From: Deltaproteobacteria bacterium
GTDB lineage: Bacteria; Desulfobacterota; Desulfobulbia; Desulfobulbales; Desulfurivibrionaceae
DNA length: 64,000 bases
Reading direction: 5' to 3'
Assembly: GCA_013349295.1 (NCBI GenBank)
Contig: DUZW01000014.1
Span: 1-64,000, forward strand
Both the position numbers and the translations under genes were made by a program. This document shows positions 1 to 9,715 of the stretch, one piece after another. The notes under the pieces were generated by a model that worked only from the letters and a program-made list of their open reading frames with translations, did no database searches and was not told the origin of the DNA. Each line of letters begins with the position of its first letter. The stretch's first letter is position 1.

Positions 1-21
1 CGATATTATGGAGAAAAGCTA

Positions 22-384
22 GTGGGATTCGATTTACGGTACAATCTGATGCATATTGGCGACAACTTTAGTGATGCAGTTCATAAGACAGCAGACACTG
101 CCATCCAGTGTTCAAAGGCTGTCTTTTTTTCGTATGACATCCAGATGCTTCAGCGGAAAAAAAACAAGGCGGCTCGAGAAGTTGGCGAACGAGTATCAGC
201 GTTGGTCAAAGAGGGCACAGTCGATATATCTCAAGATCTGTTGCTGTCTGGGCTTATTGCCAAGCTTGATCTCATCGAAAAAGAGCTGGCGGCCCAAGAA
301 TCTGCGCGAACCGACTTGATGAGTTTGTTTACGATAAAAAAAACGGCGTGTGCATGCACTGCTAACCCTGCGGGGAAGGAGTAA
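22..384 (+). CDS. small magnetosome-cluster protein; paralogue of 18883..19296 by eye (DLRY..H.GD.F / VGERV / LD.IE)
   Basis: ORF with GTG start, immediately followed by the next plus-strand ORF; motif similarity to the second copy. Confidence 0.6.
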   Translation: MGFDLRYNLMHIGDNFSDAVHKTADTAIQCSKAVFFSYDIQMLQRKKNKAAREVGERVSALVKEGTVDISQDLLLSGLIAKLDLIEKELAAQESARTDLMSLFTIKKTACACTANPAGKE

Positions 385-387
385 TTT

Positions 388-570
388 ATGAGCAAGATAT
401 TGATTGGTGTTTTTTCGGGCATCTTTATTGGCGCAGTCATCTATGAACTGGTCAACAGGGCAAACCCGGATTTCATAAAGAAAATCGAAGATCTGGCCAG
501 CAACAAGGTTGACGAAATGTTAGGCGTTGCTAGTGGTGCTGTCGTAAACGAGACCCATGAAGCGGCTTAA
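388..570 (+). CDS. small single-TM membrane protein
   Basis: ORF with N-terminal hydrophobic segment ILIGVFSGIFIGAVIYEL; overlaps the start of the next gene. Confidence 0.6.
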   Translation: MSKILIGVFSGIFIGAVIYELVNRANPDFIKKIEDLASNKVDEMLGVASGAVVNETHEAA

Positions 571-1561
571 TCTTCTCGCAAATCCGCTGTTTCTGCTGCC
601 GCTGATCGGGGCCTTTATCTACGTTTATTTCTTCTATTTTACTGACGGACCAGTCAGAAGAAAAGACGCCCTCGAAGCAGAAGCCGAGATGGGCTGGCAG
701 GTTGCCCCGCAAAATAACCCCAAGGCCGCGCAGCAAGCTGCCCCTGGAGTTATCATGCAGGAACCGGAACAGCTTAATATGGGCAATGCTCAAGGGCAGA
801 CGAATGCCATGAATGGCGAGCCGTTTTTTGATAATCAGAATCGGCAGCACCAGATGGAATTGCAGGCAGAAAATATGCTCCCTCCGCGCAGCCAAAGAAT
901 GCGCCTCAGCCGTCAGGCTGGTGATCCGATAGCCATGGCCAATCAGAACGTTCAGCCCTTAGACTTCCAGCCTCCGGCTACGCTTGCAAACCCCGTGGTT
1001 CCGGTTGTCGGTGCCGCTATGGGAAAAACCTGGATCGAAGCGCATTGGATAGGTTTGGAGGCTGGACCCTTGCTTCCGGCGGTGGCAAAAGCCAACAATA
1101 TCCCGCCTGACGTATCTGGCGTTATGATTGACGAGGTAACCTTGCTGTCCGCCGATTCAGGATTGCTGGCCGGTGATGTCATTACCGCCGTCAATGGCAA
1201 TCGTGTCAGCGATCTTAAATCATTTCAAAATGCTACCAAATTGGTGGCTCAGGGAAACCAGGCCAAGCTGACCATCTACCGGCGCGGCGCCACCAAAAAT
1301 ATCATGGTTACCGGTCCGGATGAACTCGGATGGGCGCAGGTCGAGGGGGCGCCGATGATTCTTGCTACCGACAGAGCGCCACACGGGAGTTATGGTCCTT
1401 GCGACAAATGTCATGTTATCGCCCCTGGTAAAACCAATACCGGTCAGATGGCGAAAGATCTGGGCGATATCTTGGCTAAAACAGCGCCAAACATCAAGAA
1501 AGGTACGCCTCCACCACACGGCAACCGGGGGGCATGTACCCAATGTCACGTACTTCTTTGA
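557..1561 (+). CDS. mamP: MamP-like PDZ protein with two magnetochrome c-type heme motifs
   Basis: N-terminal TM, PDZ segment (SGLLAGDVITAVNGNRVSDLKSF), two P.H...G.C..CH motifs (APHGSYGPCDKCH, PPHGNRGACTQCH). Confidence 0.82.
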   Translation: MKRLNLLANPLFLLPLIGAFIYVYFFYFTDGPVRRKDALEAEAEMGWQVAPQNNPKAAQQAAPGVIMQEPEQLNMGNAQGQTNAMNGEPFFDNQNRQHQMELQAENMLPPRSQRMRLSRQAGDPIAMANQNVQPLDFQPPATLANPVVPVVGAAMGKTWIEAHWIGLEAGPLLPAVAKANNIPPDVSGVMIDEVTLLSADSGLLAGDVITAVNGNRVSDLKSFQNATKLVAQGNQAKLTIYRRGATKNIMVTGPDELGWAQVEGAPMILATDRAPHGSYGPCDKCHVIAPGKTNTGQMAKDLGDILAKTAPNIKKGTPPPHGNRGACTQCHVLL

Positions 1562-2463
1562 GTCAGTGCAACAGTAACGGCACTCTGCAAGAATGTCTGG
1601 CTTGTGAAAAAAAAGCCATATGGGTTGCCGTTTATGCAAACTTTACGCTGGCCATTTTTAAGGCTTTTATAGGGATTGTCAGCGGCAGCATGGCTATGCT
1701 GGGTGATGCGCTTTTCTCGTTTAAGGATTTTATCGCCTCTCTCGTCGGTGTTATCGGCATCAGGGTTTCAGGTAAACCTGCTGATGAGCAACATCCATAT
1801 GGCCATGGAAAAGTTGAATTTGTCGCCTTGTTTTTGATCAGCATGGGCCTTCTGCTGGCAACACTCTTTCTGCTTTTTCATTCGCTCAAGGGCATATGGC
1901 ATTGTTCACAAGGTTTCGGCCGTGCTCCGAAACTGGTTGTCTTTGGGGCGGCTCTTATCTCGGTAGTTGCCAACTATAAACTGGTGCAGTATCTGAGTTG
2001 TGTCGGAGACAGGCAAAAAAGCCACGCCATTCGTGCCAATACCCGCCAAAATCATTCTGGCGCACTTTCATCGATCATGGTTGCTGTGGCAATACTGGGA
2101 GCCCGCCTCGGCTACGTGTTTCTTGATCCTCTTGTCGCCCTTGTCGAGGCGGTTTGCCTTCTGTTCATGGGCCGGGATATGTTCCTGTCCGCACTCAAAG
2201 GGCTGTTTGATTCTGCGGCCCCTGCTGCGACGGTGGAGCGGATCGAATCGGTTGCCAGAATCGTCCCGGGTGTACGTAAGGTTGCCAAGATTGTTGTCCG
2301 TCAGCAGGGACAGGGACTCTGGATCGAGATGATGATCAAGATCGACCCGGACCTGACGCATCAAGAAGGGTATCTGATTGGCCTGCATGTAAAGGAAAGC
2401 ATCCTGGCCACGTTTGGCAACAAGACCACCGTCAATGTTTCTTTTGAGCCTTACATGCCATGA
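1534..2463 (+). CDS. mamM: MamM-like cation diffusion facilitator (start may be downstream, e.g. 1543)
   Basis: CDF family signatures; GDALFSFKD and HPYGHGKVEF resemble MamM rather than MamB. Confidence 0.75.
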   Translation: MYPMSRTSLSQCNSNGTLQECLACEKKAIWVAVYANFTLAIFKAFIGIVSGSMAMLGDALFSFKDFIASLVGVIGIRVSGKPADEQHPYGHGKVEFVALFLISMGLLLATLFLLFHSLKGIWHCSQGFGRAPKLVVFGAALISVVANYKLVQYLSCVGDRQKSHAIRANTRQNHSGALSSIMVAVAILGARLGYVFLDPLVALVEAVCLLFMGRDMFLSALKGLFDSAAPAATVERIESVARIVPGVRKVAKIVVRQQGQGLWIEMMIKIDPDLTHQEGYLIGLHVKESILATFGNKTTVNVSFEPYMP

Positions 2464-3149
2464 CAGATAACGGCTGGCTTTCAAAACTATTGATGATTAC
2501 CGGCAAATCGCTTCCGGTCATTCAGGCGCAAGTCCAGGAAATGAAGCGTGAATATGAGCTGGCACAGGGCGGCAAGCCTGAACGTTATGTTAATTATGGG
2601 GTCAGCAGCAAACTGATTAAACGGGCCTCCATGAAAACGGCAGCCTTCGGTGGGCTGGTCAGTGTTCCCGCCACGATTCCGGGGGTTGGTCTTATTGGCA
2701 CGTTGTTGGCTGGGATAACGGCAGATCTTGTCTATCTGGTTAGGACGCAGATTGAACTTTGCTACGCCATCTCCATCGTTTATGGCGTGCAGATGGATGA
2801 AGATGAACTTAAGGCTGTTTCTCTGGCCCTACTCGGATTTTCCGGCAGTGCTGAGGCGGCAAAGGGGATTGCGGTCAGAACTTTGCGGGGGGCTGTGGAT
2901 GAAATAACGGTTGCCTATCTCCGGCGGGGGATTCCAGATTCGGCCATGGATGTGTCGGCAAAACTGGTCCCACGCTTTGCGGGAAAAGCGTACCGGCTGA
3001 TTCCGTTTCTGGGCATCCCGATCTCCGCTTCGCTTAACATCGCTTCGACCATGATGGTAGGCAACCAGGCGCGGAAATATTTCAGCACCTGGGAGGATTG
3101 CCCTGAACTTTTGAGTGCTACCGGATGCTTAAGCGAAATCGTCACGTAG
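2460..3149 (+). CDS. EcsC-like membrane-associated protein
   Basis: ORF overlapping the mamM stop; glycine/alanine-rich hydrophobic core VPATIPGVGLIGTLLAGITADLVYLVRTQIELCYAI. Confidence 0.55.
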   Translation: MTDNGWLSKLLMITGKSLPVIQAQVQEMKREYELAQGGKPERYVNYGVSSKLIKRASMKTAAFGGLVSVPATIPGVGLIGTLLAGITADLVYLVRTQIELCYAISIVYGVQMDEDELKAVSLALLGFSGSAEAAKGIAVRTLRGAVDEITVAYLRRGIPDSAMDVSAKLVPRFAGKAYRLIPFLGIPISASLNIASTMMVGNQARKYFSTWEDCPELLSATGCLSEIVT

Positions 3150-3697
3150 TAGTGTTTGTTATCGTTGCCATGCTGCTGTATGTGTTTGCCAGGCACACCA
3201 AAAATGTTTTTGTCGAAGAACAGCATCTGCTCTTTATGGCATCAGGCTTGCTGGAAATCGAGATAAAACGGCGGGCAGACCTGCTTGACGGGGTAAGAGC
3301 GGCCGTGAAGCAGTATACCGAACTGGAAGAAAAGATACATACACATATGGTCGAACTGAATGGCTTGCAGACCCCCCGAAGCACAAACAAGGAACGCCTG
3401 GAAAAGAGCAATGAGATTTTGGCGCTGTTGAGCGAGATGGATGTACTTAAGGAAAAATATCCGGATCTGAAGAGTAATAATCCTTATCTGGCGTTGATGA
3501 AAGAGATGCAGACATCTGGGCTGCGGGTAATGAACTCACGGTTGATATACAACAGAAAGGTGAATGAATTTAATACCTTGCTGAACATATTGCCCTATAA
3601 TTTTTTTGCCAGACCTCTCGGTTTTCACAAGCATCCTTTCCAGCAAGGGGCAGGGGAAAAGTTCCTGAGAAATGAAGATATTCGTCACTATAAATAA
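3125..3697 (+). CDS. mamQ: LemA-family MamQ-like protein
   Basis: N-terminal TM; LemA pattern EIEIKRRADLLDGVRAAVKQYTELEEKI...YPDLKSNNPYLALMKEMQ...NRKVNEFNTLLNILPYNFFA. Confidence 0.8.
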   Translation: MLKRNRHVVVFVIVAMLLYVFARHTKNVFVEEQHLLFMASGLLEIEIKRRADLLDGVRAAVKQYTELEEKIHTHMVELNGLQTPRSTNKERLEKSNEILALLSEMDVLKEKYPDLKSNNPYLALMKEMQTSGLRVMNSRLIYNRKVNEFNTLLNILPYNFFARPLGFHKHPFQQGAGEKFLRNEDIRHYK

Positions 3698-3714
3698 GCG
3701 GCTGACATGATACT

Positions 3715-4587
3715 ATGAAGTACACTGATTGTTTAAAATGTGGAGAAACCTCCCCGCGCTGGAGCTTCTTCGGTAATACCCTGGCGGCAATCTTCAAGGT
3801 GCTGATCGGTACTCTTACCGGGAGTAAGGGACTGGTGGCCGACGGTGTTCATTCGCTGGCTGATGCCATATCATCGCTGTTTATCATGGTCGCCCTCAAG
3901 GTCGCCGACAGGCCGCACGACGAGAAGCACCCTTACGGCTACGGCAAGATCGAGTACGTCAGTACGATATCTGCCAGTCTTTTTCTCTTTGCCGGAGCTG
4001 GCGCCATTTTTATTGAAGCCCTCAAAACCTTCAAGCATGGTGGCCATGAATTGCCGGGCAATGCAGCGCTGCTTGCCACGGTCATCTCGCTTTGTTTTAG
4101 TTATTTGATGTATATCTCGAATACCTGTGCCGGCACCCAGCTTGGTAGTCCGGCTATTCTTGCCGATGCCAACGAGAGCAAGGCGGACAGCATTACCTCC
4201 GTCGCTGTTTTGCTCGGATTGATTGGCGGAAAGCTCGGCTATCCGAGTGCCGATACCTTTGCCGCCATAATCGTCTCGCTCTTTATTTTCAACATGAGTG
4301 TCGAGATGTTTCTGCAAGGGACAAACGGCTTGATTGATATGTCGGTTGATCCTGAGGTCATGCAGGAAATTGTCGCGACAAGCATGAAAGTTGAAGGGGT
4401 TGCCGGGGTTAAATCGCTTAAAACCCGGCAGATGGGGCAAAAAAACTGGGTTGATATCGAAATATCCGTGTCAAAGAAGTTATCGGTGTTTGAGGTTCAT
4501 GGCATTATTGAAAAAGTTCGTGAAATGATAATGAGCGACGTTGATGGTATCAGAGGTATATCGGTTTCTACATATCCGATTTCTTAA
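3715..4587 (+). CDS. mamB: MamB-like cation diffusion facilitator
   Basis: CDF signatures; N-terminal MKYTDCLKC, DGVHSLAD, HPYGYGKIEYVS and NGLIDMSVD resemble MamB. Confidence 0.8.
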   Translation: MKYTDCLKCGETSPRWSFFGNTLAAIFKVLIGTLTGSKGLVADGVHSLADAISSLFIMVALKVADRPHDEKHPYGYGKIEYVSTISASLFLFAGAGAIFIEALKTFKHGGHELPGNAALLATVISLCFSYLMYISNTCAGTQLGSPAILADANESKADSITSVAVLLGLIGGKLGYPSADTFAAIIVSLFIFNMSVEMFLQGTNGLIDMSVDPEVMQEIVATSMKVEGVAGVKSLKTRQMGQKNWVDIEISVSKKLSVFEVHGIIEKVREMIMSDVDGIRGISVSTYPIS

Positions 4588-4608
4588 CGTGCAGGGGGCA
4601 AATTTTTT

Positions 4609-5007
4609 GTGATGACCAATGAAGCACTTTGCGAAATTTTCGGCATACTATGCTTACTGTTGTTCGTGTTTGCTAATGTATATTATCCGGCCCGATTGAT
4701 CGCCTATCAGTATCGCCCTTGGCCCAAGGATATCGTGATGTTTTTTAAAAAATATCGCGAACTCCACATGTCCGTAAATATTTTTGCATTCGTTGCCATG
4801 AGCATTCACGCGTATTTTTCCGATGAGCGCAACATCTTCCTGTACGCGAGTCTGCTGGTGACCGCCTGGTTGACGTTTGCAGGAATCCTGATGCGGTCCA
4901 AGCGTTTTTCCGGCGATACCAAAAGACAGATGCGGCTCATTCATACCCAGCAGACGATTTTTTTAGTATGGCTGGCATTGTTGATATTTGGTCACGTTGT
5001 CGAATAA
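4609..5007 (+). CDS. multi-TM membrane protein, possible b-type cytochrome (paired His in two helices)
   Basis: ORF between mamB and mamA; HMSVNIFAFVAMSIH (H-x13-H) and HTQQTIFLVWLALLIFGH (H-x16-H) helices. Confidence 0.6.
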   Translation: MMTNEALCEIFGILCLLLFVFANVYYPARLIAYQYRPWPKDIVMFFKKYRELHMSVNIFAFVAMSIHAYFSDERNIFLYASLLVTAWLTFAGILMRSKRFSGDTKRQMRLIHTQQTIFLVWLALLIFGHVVE

Positions 5008-5049
5008 TTTAATTTTTAACAAATCAAATACACGCGGAGGGGTTTTTTC

Positions 5050-5694
5050 ATGGCGATCAACATTGACACAAGTGAGCTTCAGTTTTTTGTAAAAGCATTA
5101 ACCATAAATGCCAAAAAACTGGTCGACAAGTCCATTGACGCTTACAACAGCCTGCTCCAGATAGATCCTCAAAGCGCTATGGAAATCCATAACGAACTTG
5201 GCGATGATCTGGAGAAAAAAGGCAACTACGATGGCGCCATAAGAGCCTACCAGAAGATCCTTTTGACTGATCCGAACAATGTCGCCGTACTTTTCAAACT
5301 GGGCAAGATCTACACCCGACTCGGCTTAAGTAGCGAAGCGCTGGAAACACTGCGTAAAGTTACCATCCTTGACGAACAGATCCCTGAAGCATTTTACCTG
5401 CTCGGGTCGGTTTATTTTTCTGCCGACAATAACACCGAAGCCCAGGAGGCTTTAAATCGGGCAATCGCCCTTAATCCAGGGTATGCCGATGCTTACTACA
5501 AGCTTGGCCTCATTGCCGATGCCCGCCATGATCAGGATGCGGCCATCAAGAACTACCTGAGAACAATCGACTTGAAGCCTGATTTTGTCAAAGCGTATCA
5601 GAGCCTCGGTTTCGCCTATGAAGCAAAAGGACAGCGTGACGAGGCCGTTAAATATTTCAAGAAATCTTTGGAGTTGGAGCAGAAAAAGAGCTGA
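5050..5694 (+). CDS. mamA: TPR protein, MamA-like
   Basis: Serial TPR repeats (PNNVAVLFKLGKIYTRLGLSSEALETLRK etc.); position between mamB and mamI; RBS cggagggg. Confidence 0.82.
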   Translation: MAINIDTSELQFFVKALTINAKKLVDKSIDAYNSLLQIDPQSAMEIHNELGDDLEKKGNYDGAIRAYQKILLTDPNNVAVLFKLGKIYTRLGLSSEALETLRKVTILDEQIPEAFYLLGSVYFSADNNTEAQEALNRAIALNPGYADAYYKLGLIADARHDQDAAIKNYLRTIDLKPDFVKAYQSLGFAYEAKGQRDEAVKYFKKSLELEQKKS

Positions 5695-5719
5695 TTGGTA
5701 TTATAATTAAAATCGAATC

Positions 5720-5744
5720 GGGGACAAATTTTAAATCTGTCCCC
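5720..5744. repeat. REP-like palindrome GGGGACAaattttaaatcTGTCCCC
   Basis: Near-perfect inverted repeat in the mamA-mamI gap. Confidence 0.6.
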
Positions 5745-5783
5745 AGAAGTTCAAAGGATCATTTTAAGTAAAAAGGAGAAGGC

Positions 5784-6008
5784 ATGTTAAGTATCGTATT
5801 TGGGCTTATTGCACTGTGTCTCGGGTTTTGGAGTGTTATCCGCTACTGGTGGTACATGGTTGATGTGCTGATCGCCATCCTCCCGCTGCTGCTTATCGCG
5901 GGTGGCTCCATCGCCTTGTTGGCCGGCATCAAAAATACCGGCATTAGAACTTCTATCCAAAAAAATGTCCCAGAAGAAGAACCAGTCGCTAGAAAAACAG
6001 ACATATAG
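5784..6008 (+). CDS. mamI: MamI-like small two-TM protein
   Basis: LSIVFGLIALCLGFWSVIRYWWYMVDVLIAILPLLLIAGGSIALLAGI resembles MamI; located between mamA and mamE. Confidence 0.75.
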   Translation: MLSIVFGLIALCLGFWSVIRYWWYMVDVLIAILPLLLIAGGSIALLAGIKNTGIRTSIQKNVPEEEPVARKTDI

Positions 6009-7883
6009 GTGTCGCTGATGTCATCAGAGAAAAAAGCTGAGAATACAGCAAAAACTATCCTGCAACCTGAGCGGAAATGTGACCGTGAATACAAACCGTG
6101 GATATGGACACTGGTGGCAATGTCACTGGTTACCATCGTCTGGGCATTGTACGAAGGTTCGCAGGAGCAAGGGTACGTCAATAACTTCCTCAGCAACCAG
6201 CCTGAAGTCAATAAGGCGTTACCTGGAACGGGTACTCAGGTCATGCCGGCCCCTGGTGCTGTTGGTGATGTTCAGATCTCCTATCATGGCATCATCGATG
6301 CGATCAGGCCTGCAGTGGTGAGCATCGACGCCGCCATGAAAATCGTGCCGAACGCCGCCAATCAGGGCATGGTCGATCAGTTCCCCAATGACGTTGCCTT
6401 CAACAAAATTGGCTCTGGTGTCATTATTGATCCAAACGGCTATGTCCTGAGCAGCTACCACGTCATTGCTGGCGCGGAGGCCTTGAAAGCCACGGTTTAC
6501 GGCCCAGGCGGAGCCACGGAATACCCGCTGAAAATGGTCAAGGGTGATCTGCGTACCGACATGGCGCTGTTGCGCATTCAGGGCACCGGTCCGTTTCCTC
6601 ATGCCACTCTCGGTGATTCTGACGCGGCCAGAACCGGTGACATGGTGCTTACCGTCGGCAATCCGTTCGGTTTTGAACAGACCGTCACCTCCGGCATGAT
6701 CAGCAGCCGCAACCGGACCTTGCAGGTTGGCGACGCTATCTTTGAAAACCTTATTCAGACTGACTCCGCTATCAACCGTGGCAGCAGCGGCGGCCCGATG
6801 CTCAACGTTCGCGGGGAAGTAATCGGCATCAACACCGCCATCTTTGCCCCGACCGGCGTGTTTAACGGGATCGGTTTTGCAATTCCGATCAACCGAGCAG
6901 CCGAACTGGTTGGCGGCGTTGTCGACTTCAACAACACGGCTCCTGCCGGGATAACCGGTCAACTGGTCGCCATGACCAGCCAGGGTAGACAGGTAGGTAA
7001 CGCCTACCGCATGCCGAACGGGCAAATGGTTACCCCGCCTCATACTCCACGGGGGTCATGTGTTGACTGCCATCCGCAGCTCTTTTTACAGCAGCATACG
7101 GCGCAACCTGGTGTAGCTGCAAACGCAGATCCATTTTTTATGATGCCGCAGCAACAACAAGGAGTTATGCCGCTTGGCGCTGGCGCCGGACCGGGAAGAG
7201 GACTTTTTGGCCGCACCAATGGCGGGCCGATAACCGGTAATGGGCAATTTATTTTTAACGGTCAGCAGATGACTTTCACTGAACCGCTGATGGGAGTAGG
7301 ACTTGTCGATGTCGACGATATAATCTGCCGTCAGGCTCAGATGTTGCACCCGGAAGGCGTCATGGTTGTCAATGTCATCCCGAACTCTCCGGCTGATATT
7401 GCCGGTATTCAGCGTGGGGATATCATGGTGCGTCTTGCCGGCCGGAAAATCCTCAATATCGTCAAACTCAACGACCTGCTGTCAACACAAAATATCGGGC
7501 ACAAGTTCGATATCGTCTATCTGCGTAACGGCTCACGCATGACAACAAAGGTGAAAACCGGCTTCAAGAGTCAGGCTCAACAATTTCAACAGCTTGGCCC
7601 GATGCAACAAGCTATATATCAGTGGCAGCTCGGAGCCACGATAACTCCCCTGCCCCCGGCATTTGCTAATGTCACAAATGCCGGGGTGTACGTCCAGAAC
7701 AGCGGTGGTTTGCTTGCAGCCAACGGCCTGAGAAGCGGCGACATCATCAGGGGAATTAACGGGGTTCAGGTCGATACTCTGGATGCTTTTGTCAAGCAAA
7801 CCAAAAAGGTTGATAGCACCAAGGGCTTTGTTCTGGATGTCATTCGTTCGGGCAACTCCATGTACCTGACAATAAGAGGGTAA
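6009..7883 (+). CDS. mamE: MamE-like HtrA/DegP serine protease with magnetochrome motif and two PDZ domains
   Basis: Trypsin-like triad regions (SSYHVIAG, TDMALLRI, NRGSSGGPML), CXXCH magnetochrome (PPHTPRGSCVDCH), two C-terminal PDZ segments. Confidence 0.88.
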   Translation: MSLMSSEKKAENTAKTILQPERKCDREYKPWIWTLVAMSLVTIVWALYEGSQEQGYVNNFLSNQPEVNKALPGTGTQVMPAPGAVGDVQISYHGIIDAIRPAVVSIDAAMKIVPNAANQGMVDQFPNDVAFNKIGSGVIIDPNGYVLSSYHVIAGAEALKATVYGPGGATEYPLKMVKGDLRTDMALLRIQGTGPFPHATLGDSDAARTGDMVLTVGNPFGFEQTVTSGMISSRNRTLQVGDAIFENLIQTDSAINRGSSGGPMLNVRGEVIGINTAIFAPTGVFNGIGFAIPINRAAELVGGVVDFNNTAPAGITGQLVAMTSQGRQVGNAYRMPNGQMVTPPHTPRGSCVDCHPQLFLQQHTAQPGVAANADPFFMMPQQQQGVMPLGAGAGPGRGLFGRTNGGPITGNGQFIFNGQQMTFTEPLMGVGLVDVDDIICRQAQMLHPEGVMVVNVIPNSPADIAGIQRGDIMVRLAGRKILNIVKLNDLLSTQNIGHKFDIVYLRNGSRMTTKVKTGFKSQAQQFQQLGPMQQAIYQWQLGATITPLPPAFANVTNAGVYVQNSGGLLAANGLRSGDIIRGINGVQVDTLDAFVKQTKKVDSTKGFVLDVIRSGNSMYLTIRG

Positions 7884-7890
7884 AACGCCA

Positions 7891-8595
7891 TTGAAAGAGA
7901 TTATTGAAAAACTGTACGCTAAAGAGTTGAACCTTATCACGCCCAAACCGGTGGAGCTTAAGGAGACAAGGCGGCCGTTGGCAATAAGAATCAAAGAAAT
8001 AGCCTGGGACAGGCAGACGACTGCGGCTAAAATCGCAATGGTCTCTTTTGTCCTCCTTATTATAAGCTGCGGTGTCTACTACTATAACCTTTTCACGACA
8101 GAATCTTACATGGTTCGTCTTGAGGCGGCGCAGATCGAGGCGGAACTCCAGCGCAGAAAAGACCTCATTCCCGGCCTTGTCAAGGCGGTCAACGATTATA
8201 TGGCATATGAGGGTAAGGTTTTTGTCCATGCGGCAGATGTCCGTAGCGCACTTGGTTCGTTGAAAGAGATGACCACGGCTACTGCGGCGGCGCCCGCTCT
8301 ACCGGCGGACAAGGATCTTGCCAGTTTCAAGGCGGCAATTTCAAAGTTTCAGGCGGTTGCCGAAAACTATCCTGACCTAAAATCCTCGGTGACCTATCAG
8401 CATCTCATGGCCGAGCTTGCCAACACCGAAACAAGACTGGCCCTGGCGCGGGCAAAATACAACATCGCCGCCAATATTTACAATACGAGCATGGAGCTGA
8501 TACCCGGTGTTTTCTTTGGCTACACTCTCGGGTTCAGGCATGCAAAAACCTTTATTGCTGATAAAGAGGTCAAGCTTCCGTCTGCTGTGAAATGA
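7891..8595 (+). CDS. second LemA/MamQ-type protein with longer N-terminus (TTG start)
   Basis: TM plus LemA pattern AELQRRKDLIPGLVKAVNDYMAYEGKVF...YPDLKSSVTYQHLMAELANTETRLALARAKYN..YNTSMELIPG. Confidence 0.75.
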   Translation: MKEIIEKLYAKELNLITPKPVELKETRRPLAIRIKEIAWDRQTTAAKIAMVSFVLLIISCGVYYYNLFTTESYMVRLEAAQIEAELQRRKDLIPGLVKAVNDYMAYEGKVFVHAADVRSALGSLKEMTTATAAAPALPADKDLASFKAAISKFQAVAENYPDLKSSVTYQHLMAELANTETRLALARAKYNIAANIYNTSMELIPGVFFGYTLGFRHAKTFIADKEVKLPSAVK

Positions 8596-9707
8596 AACAA
8601 ATAATCAAGTATCTGTTATTTATAGTTTTTTTGGTGGCAGCCTCATTTGCGGCCAGCAATTATGATCTGTCTGCCATCTTTGCGGCAAAGACAGCTTCGA
8701 TGGCAAAGGGGGCAACGAAGAAGCCTGCTCTCAGCAGCCCCGGCATTGCGAAAAAAAGATCTGCCCTGTTAAGCGGGCTTTCCGGACAGGCAGAGATTGA
8801 TTACAGCCCGTTGTACAACCTGACCGTAGCCGCAGCGGATGATCAAATCTTGGTGTGGAAACTGCCGGATACCGTTGCCCAGCAGGAGATCAACAGCGGT
8901 GAAGGCTTTCAGGCGTTGACGCTTCGTTTTATTCCGACAACCTCCCTGGTGGTGGTCGGCGGAATGACCAAAGCATATGCTGGAAGCATCCGTTTTTTTG
9001 ACGCGGCGACCGGCAACCCGCAGATACAGATTGATGAGCCTGAACCGATCCTGTATCTCGATCCGCACCCGGCCGGAAGGTATTTGCTTGCGACCTGCGA
9101 AACATACATCAAAGTGCTGGACATGAAAAACGGGAATACCGTTGCCATCATGCAGAAAAGCACCCCGACTGCCAGAGGGTATTATTACGGCAACGGACAG
9201 TATGTGTTGCAGTCCGACACTCTGGCGCTGTTTGATCTGAAAAAGCGGAGCGTGGTCGCCCCGCTTGATGCTGCCAAACCGCTTCTTTTCAAGAAGGGGC
9301 TTGATGGAGTAACCTTTTCCTGGGTTTCGGCAGAGGGTGTCACTGTGGTACCGGCAGCCGGTGGCGGCAAAAAGTTTTATCCCCTGGATACCAATGGAAT
9401 AAGCGCCTTTGATATTGAAGCAAACGGTGCCTGGGGAATATTCTTGCTTGATACGCAAAAGCTGGCGGTGATTGACCTTGCCGCCGGAAAGATCGTCAGG
9501 ACGATTGAGACAACCCTGCCGGTCGCGGATGTCACTTTTAGCGCGGATGGATCAAGTGTGTATTTGCAGCATCCGAGTGGCTCTATCTCTGTTTACGACA
9601 TTGGCCTGCGTAACATAATCAAAGGAATGCAGGTTGATCTTGCCAAGCTGTTTGGCGCCATGAAGAGTAAATTCGGACCGGCAGCAAAGCCGGAAACGAA
9701 ACAATAG
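8592..9707 (+). CDS. secreted/membrane-anchored beta-propeller (WD40/YVTN-like) protein
   Basis: Signal/TM, repeated blade-like segments (DDQILVWKLPD, GSIRFFDAATGNPQIQI, SVYDIGL). Confidence 0.6.
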   Translation: MKQIIKYLLFIVFLVAASFAASNYDLSAIFAAKTASMAKGATKKPALSSPGIAKKRSALLSGLSGQAEIDYSPLYNLTVAAADDQILVWKLPDTVAQQEINSGEGFQALTLRFIPTTSLVVVGGMTKAYAGSIRFFDAATGNPQIQIDEPEPILYLDPHPAGRYLLATCETYIKVLDMKNGNTVAIMQKSTPTARGYYYGNGQYVLQSDTLALFDLKKRSVVAPLDAAKPLLFKKGLDGVTFSWVSAEGVTVVPAAGGGKKFYPLDTNGISAFDIEANGAWGIFLLDTQKLAVIDLAAGKIVRTIETTLPVADVTFSADGSSVYLQHPSGSISVYDIGLRNIIKGMQVDLAKLFGAMKSKFGPAAKPETKQ

Positions 9708-9715
9708 AAGGGCTT

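Noticed and set aside
6219-7043. 274-aa minus-strand ORF opposite mamE
   Set aside because: Antisense shadow; mamE motifs are unambiguous on the plus strand
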